This document shows positions 6,047 to 6,929 of a DNA stretch of 6,929 bases, piece by piece. This DNA is from Desulfobulbaceae bacterium UBA2775 (lineage in GTDB: Bacteria > Desulfobacterota > Desulfobulbia > Desulfobulbales > Desulfocapsaceae): NCBI GenBank assembly GCA_002352445.1, contig DEIL01000053.1:1-6929 (forward strand), in the 5' to 3' direction. Under the pieces are notes generated by a model. That model searched no databases. It was not told the origin of the DNA and worked only from the letters and a program-made list of their open reading frames with translations. The position numbers and the translations under genes were made by a program. How positions within the stretch are numbered: the stretch's first letter is position 1; every line of letters begins with the position of its first letter.

Positions 6047-6088
6047 AACATTATGCTCCAAGGAAAATCGATTCAATTTAAAACTGGG

Positions 6089-6928
6089 CTAGTCAATAAC
6101 CTTAAAGCTATTTGAATCCTGGTTCCACCTATACCCGGAGCCAAGCCACATTTCTTCTATCGCATCGATATCAAGATTAAGATTTTTAATTTCACTGTAT
6201 AAATCGTAGACTATGAGTATTTCTTTATCACTGATAACATTGTCTTGATTGGAATCTGCCCAGTGGTAGTTGCTGATTACGATTTTACTCGAACCAGAAA
6301 TCACTTTTTCAAGTTCTCCGCTGTTAGCTATTGTCCCCTTCAGTAAAATGTCTTGACCATTGGCTCCGGAAATGGTGATGACGTAAGCAAAAGTGGTTTC
6401 ACCTCTTACTTTTTTAAGCCACTTTATTTCTCTATTTTTCCCACTCTTGCCAGTCGTTTTTGGTGAGTTGGAGATAAGGTTTCCCCCGTCAGGAATTTCT
6501 TCTTTTATAATTATCGCCGTAGTGTCATCAGTTCCATCTGTCACCTTGATAAGAACAGGAAGAGGTTGACCGGCAACAGAATGGCCAGGGGCAATCCGTT
6601 CTGCTGAAATGTAGGCACCGGGGTGCATATTAAAATAAGAAAAAAGAAATCCGAAAATAATTATAAACAGAGTTGCCGAGAGAATGAGCAGAGGCCAGGG
6701 AAGCTTAAAAACATGTACTGAGCGCTCTTTAGCCTCGGAGGTAATTGCTTGTTTGACAATAGTATCTTTCGCCTGAGTGTGGATCTGGGCTTCTATCGTT
6801 TTCACATCTTCTATTTCTAATATATCTTCAAGTTCGATGCCGAGAGCTTCAGCCAACTTAAGGCCATTTTCCATTTTAATACTTGGATATCTACGATTTT
6901 CCCATCGGGAAATAGTGTCGGTGGTGAC
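6089..6928 (-). CDS. XRE-HTH / single-TM / beta-sandwich / EF-hand membrane protein (5' end cut off)
   Basis: The frame stays open to the window edge, so the N-terminus is missing; the ATG at 6874 is internal. The extra 18 codons upstream read VTTDTISRWENRRYPSIK, the recognition helix of a XRE/Cro-type helix-turn-helix, continuing as MENGLKLAEALGIELEDIL. Numbered from that ATG, a charged linker spans about 22-56 and one membrane helix about 58-81 (PLLILSATLFIIIFGFLFSY). An all-beta region at about 86-200 includes AIIIKEEIPDGGNLI and EIKWL. A perfect EF-hand loop DSNQDNVISDKE lies at 207-218 (Asp, Asn, Asp at 1, 3, 5; Ile at 8; Glu at 12), and the tail is IEEMWLGSGYRW. The layout, DNA-binding-like domain inside and Ca2+-type domain outside, recalls RodZ and membrane-bound regulators. 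It is probably co-transcribed with the exported protein downstream. The function is unassigned. Confidence 0.82.
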   Translation of the reverse strand, partial: VTTDTISRWENRRYPSIKMENGLKLAEALGIELEDILEIEDVKTIEAQIHTQAKDTIVKQAITSEAKERSVHVFKLPWPLLILSATLFIIIFGFLFSYFNMHPGAYISAERIAPGHSVAGQPLPVLIKVTDGTDDTTAIIIKEEIPDGGNLISNSPKTTGKSGKNREIKWLKKVRGETTFAYVITISGANGQDILLKGTIANSGELEKVISGSSKIVISNYHWADSNQDNVISDKEILIVYDLYSEIKNLNLDIDAIEEMWLGSGYRWNQDSNSFKVID

Positions 6929-6929
6929 C

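Noticed and set aside
6047..6076. Upstream TTG start of the exported partner protein
   Set aside because: No ribosome site precedes it, while the ATG at 6046 has GGAG at a good distance and places the signal sequence normally.
1..6929. CRISPR arrays, tRNA or rRNA genes, intact insertion sequences
   Set aside because: No regularly spaced repeats, cloverleaf-like segments, conserved rRNA words or transposase motifs were found by eye on either strand.

Overview
The window is a bacterial chromosomal segment of moderate, patchy GC content. It has strong Gram-negative features: periplasmic and outer-envelope proteins, consensus Shine-Dalgarno sites, a sigma70-type promoter and a GEMM-I riboswitch. 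The mix of a DUF401 permease, a GEMM-I riboswitch with a transcription terminator, and a HTH-TM-EF-hand protein most resembles Desulfobacterota (former Deltaproteobacteria). That assignment is inference from gene content, not from a marker gene.

Layout. On the + strand: a complete exported SYLF/Ysc84-type lipid-binding protein (73-639), then a decayed alpha/beta hydrolase (933-1508) that has lost the nucleophile region and carries an in-frame TAG. On the - strand: a universal stress protein (1626-2120) whose leader holds a full regulatory cassette, in transcription order a sigma70-like promoter (2342-2313), a c-di-GMP-I (GEMM-I) aptamer (about 2290-2212) and an overlapping intrinsic terminator (2230-2193). 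Upstream of that, also on the - strand, is a 427-residue DUF401 permease (2387-3670). From 3671 to about 4655 there is AT-rich, gene-poor sequence with a short remnant of a ComM/YifB Mg-chelatase-like ATPase (4097-4240, +). Then on the - strand come a small secreted glycine-zipper protein with a His/Arg/Tyr-rich tail (4656-5024), about 450 bp without a recognisable gene, and a probable two-gene operon. That operon is a XRE-HTH / single-TM / beta-sandwich / EF-hand protein running off the right edge (6089 to beyond 6928), followed by an exported 141-residue protein (5621-6046) that appears to carry a related beta-sandwich domain.

How the parts may work together. The intact genes mostly concern the envelope and stress. 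The best-supported regulatory story is a c-di-GMP ON switch controlling a universal stress protein. The best candidate for a little-described system is the right-hand pair: a membrane-spanning HTH protein with an extracytoplasmic Ca2+-type EF-hand loop, next to a periplasmic protein sharing its domain. The two gene remnants and the gene-poor gaps show that the segment is undergoing local decay.
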